From: Pseudomonas nitroreducens NBRC 12694
GTDB taxonomy: Bacteria > Pseudomonadota > Gammaproteobacteria > Pseudomonadales > Pseudomonadaceae
Length of the DNA: 64,000 nt
Assembly: GCF_002091755.1 (NCBI RefSeq)
Contig: NZ_BDAI01000002.1
Span: 248,001 to 312,000 of the forward strand
Direction of reading: 5' to 3'
A program made the position numbers and the translations under genes. Below are positions 62,108-64,000 of the stretch, piece by piece. The notes beneath the pieces were generated by a model that saw only the letters and a list, made by a program, of their open reading frames with translations, did not search any database and was not told where the DNA came from. How positions within the stretch are numbered: position 1 is the first letter of the stretch; each line of letters starts with the position of its first letter.

Positions 62108-63394
62108 TTAGTCGCTGCAGATGCCAAGAATCGCCCGCGCGGCCGACGCTGTGCCGCGCGAGGCCTGCATCTGTTCGCGTACGCTGGTCAGCCGTTGCTG
62201 CATCGCCTTGTCGCAGAGCAGGTCGGCCAGTGCGCCGGGCAGCGCCGCCAGCGGGTTTTCGAAGCGCGGCAGGTAGCGCGCCACGCCCACTTCCTCGGCG
62301 CGCCGGGCGTTGTCATGGCCGTCCCAGCAGTAGGGGATGATCACCGACGGCAGGCCGAAATACAGTGCCTCGCAGAAGCTGTTGTTGCCGCCGTGATGGA
62401 TGAACAACTGGCATTCGCGCAGCACGGCCGGTTGCGGGTACCAGCTGTCGAGGTAGACGTTGTCGGGCACGCTGTCGTAGTGCTCGCGGTAGGCGCCGAC
62501 GTTGATCAGGAAGCGGTAGGGCAGTTGCGCGACGGCATCGATCAGCTTGCGCATCATCTCGATATCGGCCGCGCCGAGGCTGCCGAAACTCACATAGATC
62601 AGCGCAGCATCGTCGTGCCGCGGGAACTGCGGCGGGATATACGGCGCCTCGCTGCGCACGCAGCCGTCGAGGTACAGATAGCGCTCGGCCGGCAGCGGAT
62701 TCTGGCGCTCGTAGCGCACCGGTGTGGGTGAGAGCAACAGGTTGAGCCAAGGCGAATCTTCGAGGAATTGGCCGGCGGGCAGGGCAGGGTGACCGCACTC
62801 GGCGAGGAAGCGGGCGAAGCGTTCGTGCGCCGGCTTTGTCGCTTGCAGGTAGTGTTCGCGGTAGGTGGCGCAGGCTTGTGGATCGCTGCTGCTGGCGCCG
62901 GACAGGTAGGGCGGCACCGCGGGGTCGGGTAGTTCGGTTTCCGCGCAGGAGATCATCCGCACCCAGGGACAGCCGGCGGCGGAGATGGCCGGGAAGCTGA
63001 CCACGTTGTCCAGCACGATGGCATCGGGCTTGAGCCGGGCGAGCAACTGCTGCAGCGGTTTTTCCGATTCGATGGCGGTATCGATGATGGCTTCCCAGGC
63101 CGGCGCCACGTAGCTGTCGATCTGCGCCAGGGGCGGCTGGTCGAAGTAGGGCACGTTGCGCTCGATGAAGCGCTCCCAGTAATGCTGGTGGTCGGCGGCG
63201 GAGAGCGGCGAGTCCAGTTGCAGCGGGTACTCGGCGAAGCCGTACTCGGCGAAGATGCCCTGGAAATGCGCATGGCAGATGAACACCGGGCGTGCGCCGA
63301 GTTCGCGCAGGGCCTGGGCGATGCCGATGCAGTTCAGCGCGGCGCCGAAACTGGCCTCGGGGAAGAAGGCGATGGTTCTTGTTCTTTGCGTCAT
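62108..63394 (-). CDS. UGT-like glycosyltransferase (GT1 family, MGT-like)
   Basis: The 428-residue product has the GT-B fold, the N-domain start TIAFFPEASFGAALNCIGIA and the C-domain signature IYVSFGSLGAADIEMMRKLI ... FIHHGGNNSFCEALYFGLPS. The family includes macrolide and flavonoid glucosyltransferases. The ATG at 63394 was chosen; GTG at 63400 is possible. A GntR-type gene is upstream in the same direction. The acceptor is unknown: it could modify a toxin, a lipid or a hydroxylated natural product. Confidence 0.87.
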   Translation of the reverse strand: MTQRTRTIAFFPEASFGAALNCIGIAQALRELGARPVFICHAHFQGIFAEYGFAEYPLQLDSPLSAADHQHYWERFIERNVPYFDQPPLAQIDSYVAPAWEAIIDTAIESEKPLQQLLARLKPDAIVLDNVVSFPAISAAGCPWVRMISCAETELPDPAVPPYLSGASSSDPQACATYREHYLQATKPAHERFARFLAECGHPALPAGQFLEDSPWLNLLLSPTPVRYERQNPLPAERYLYLDGCVRSEAPYIPPQFPRHDDAALIYVSFGSLGAADIEMMRKLIDAVAQLPYRFLINVGAYREHYDSVPDNVYLDSWYPQPAVLRECQLFIHHGGNNSFCEALYFGLPSVIIPYCWDGHDNARRAEEVGVARYLPRFENPLAALPGALADLLCDKAMQQRLTSVREQMQASRGTASAARAILGICSD

Positions 63395-63480
63395 GGGCAC
63401 ATCCGGGTGTTGCTCACGGGCACTGCGTGAAACTGATACTGCATTTTTTCGTTAAAAAAAACACTGTGTGAGAAAAATAA

Positions 63481-64000
63481 TCAGCGACGCCCCTGGGCGA
63501 ACGACTGTGGAATCCCGCGGTTGGCGGTCTGCGGGCGTTGCGCGAAGGACAGCCGCAGGTGCAGGCGCATCAGGTCGGCGGCGACTTCCAGCTGGCCGCG
63601 CTCGATCTGCTCGATGATTCGCAGGTGCTCGCGCAGGGCTTCCTGCAGGCGGTGCACGCTGACCATCGGCAGCAGGTTGGGCAGGCGCCGCAGACGCTGG
63701 TGCTGCAGCAGAGCGTCGCCGACGAAACGGTTGCCGCAGCCCTGGGCGATCAGCTCGTGGAAGCCGATGTCCAGCTCGCGGAACTGGGCCACGTCGAAGC
63801 GCTCGATGGGCGCCGCCAGCAGTTCCTCCATGGCCCCGCGCAGCAGGGCGAGGCGCGCCAGGTCTGGCTCGAAGCCGGGGGCGAGGAGGGCTTCGGGTTC
63901 GAGGATCAGCCGATAGCGCAGGCTGTCTTCCAGCGCTGCGAGGTTGTTCAGCAACGGGCGGAACGACCAGCTCTGCCCGGCGCCGCGCTCCAGCACCTGG
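63481..64000 (-). CDS. GntR-family regulator, FCD domain, C-terminal part, cut by window edge
   Basis: The 172 visible residues form an FCD ligand domain: RLILEPEALLAPGF, the metal-binding pattern RELDIGFHELIAQ and EHLRIIEQIERGQLEVAADLMRLHL, as in FadR/LldR-type GntR regulators. The DNA-binding N terminus lies right of the window. It is upstream of the glycosyltransferase gene in the same direction, with an AT-rich gap of 86 bp between. Confidence 0.82.
   Translation of the reverse strand, partial: QVLERGAGQSWSFRPLLNNLAALEDSLRYRLILEPEALLAPGFEPDLARLALLRGAMEELLAAPIERFDVAQFRELDIGFHELIAQGCGNRFVGDALLQHQRLRRLPNLLPMVSVHRLQEALREHLRIIEQIERGQLEVAADLMRLHLRLSFAQRPQTANRGIPQSFAQGRR

Noticed and set aside
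60118..62340. A 740-codon plus-strand frame overlapping the TetR, DHA2 and glycosyltransferase genes
   Set aside because: It runs through several real genes in a different frame and is Arg/Gly/Pro-rich without motifs.

Overview
The window looks like chromosomal DNA of a Pseudomonas species: it is GC-rich, imuA-imuB-dnaE2 and FAN1/helicase modules are intact, DUF1302/DUF1329 envelope genes are present, and Pseudomonas-type REP palindromes (GGAGCGAGCTTGCTCGCGAAC family) sit between genes. The gene mix suggests the P. nitroreducens/P. citronellolis group, but that is an inference from style. I see no rRNA, tRNA, CRISPR array, complete IS element or phage genes. About 60 genes are intact; only dnaE2 (left edge) and a GntR-type regulator (right edge) are cut.

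Layout. 1-7.1 kb: DNA repair. A LexA-boxed imuA-imuB-dnaE2 mutasome operon and a second operon, a FAN1-type VRR-NUC nuclease followed by a nuclease-helicase fusion, with its own LexA-like box. 7.2-10 kb: a methyltransferase, a small kinase-like ATPase with an NTF2-like partner preceded by what looks like a transcription attenuator, and a secreted HExxH protein. 10-16.7 kb: a five-gene drug-efflux ABC operon (HlyD adaptor, double ATPase, two permeases, outer-membrane factor) interrupted by a 143-bp MITE-like element. 17-19.2 kb: small envelope genes and a YiaW/YiaV-like pair. 19.4-25.7 kb: a seven-gene catabolic operon (quinone reductase, TauD-type dioxygenase, BKACE, MFS, DsbA-like, Rieske, YeiH exporter). 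25.9-34.8 kb: an AraC regulator divergent from a hydrolase, DUF1302, DUF1329, YCF48-like and RND genes, an envelope system probably serving a hydrophobic substrate.

35-42.4 kb: a LysR regulator divergent from a Pot-like ABC importer that leads into a creatinase/ectoine-hydrolase-like M24 protein and a class II HDAC-like deacetylase. 42.5-48.5 kb: a lytic transglycosylase, a cupin plus FAD amine oxidase, an unusual SnoaL-AraC fusion regulator, a DUF3592 protein and an aldehyde dehydrogenase. 48.7-55 kb: LysR, a secreted amidohydrolase, a C45 (penicillin acyltransferase-like) enzyme, an MHS transporter and an EamA transporter. 55.2-59.5 kb: a periplasmic binding protein and an arsenic operon arsR-arsB-arsC-arsH plus an ArsN-like acetyltransferase with a clear operator. 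59.6-64 kb: TetR plus DHA2 drug exporter, a UGT-like glycosyltransferase and the partial GntR regulator.

The most interesting items are the candidate attenuator at 9.2 kb, the second SOS box in front of FAN1/helicase, the M24 plus HDAC pair that resembles the logic of ectoine breakdown without its usual deacetylase, the TauD/BKACE/YeiH operon, and the MITE inside the efflux operon.
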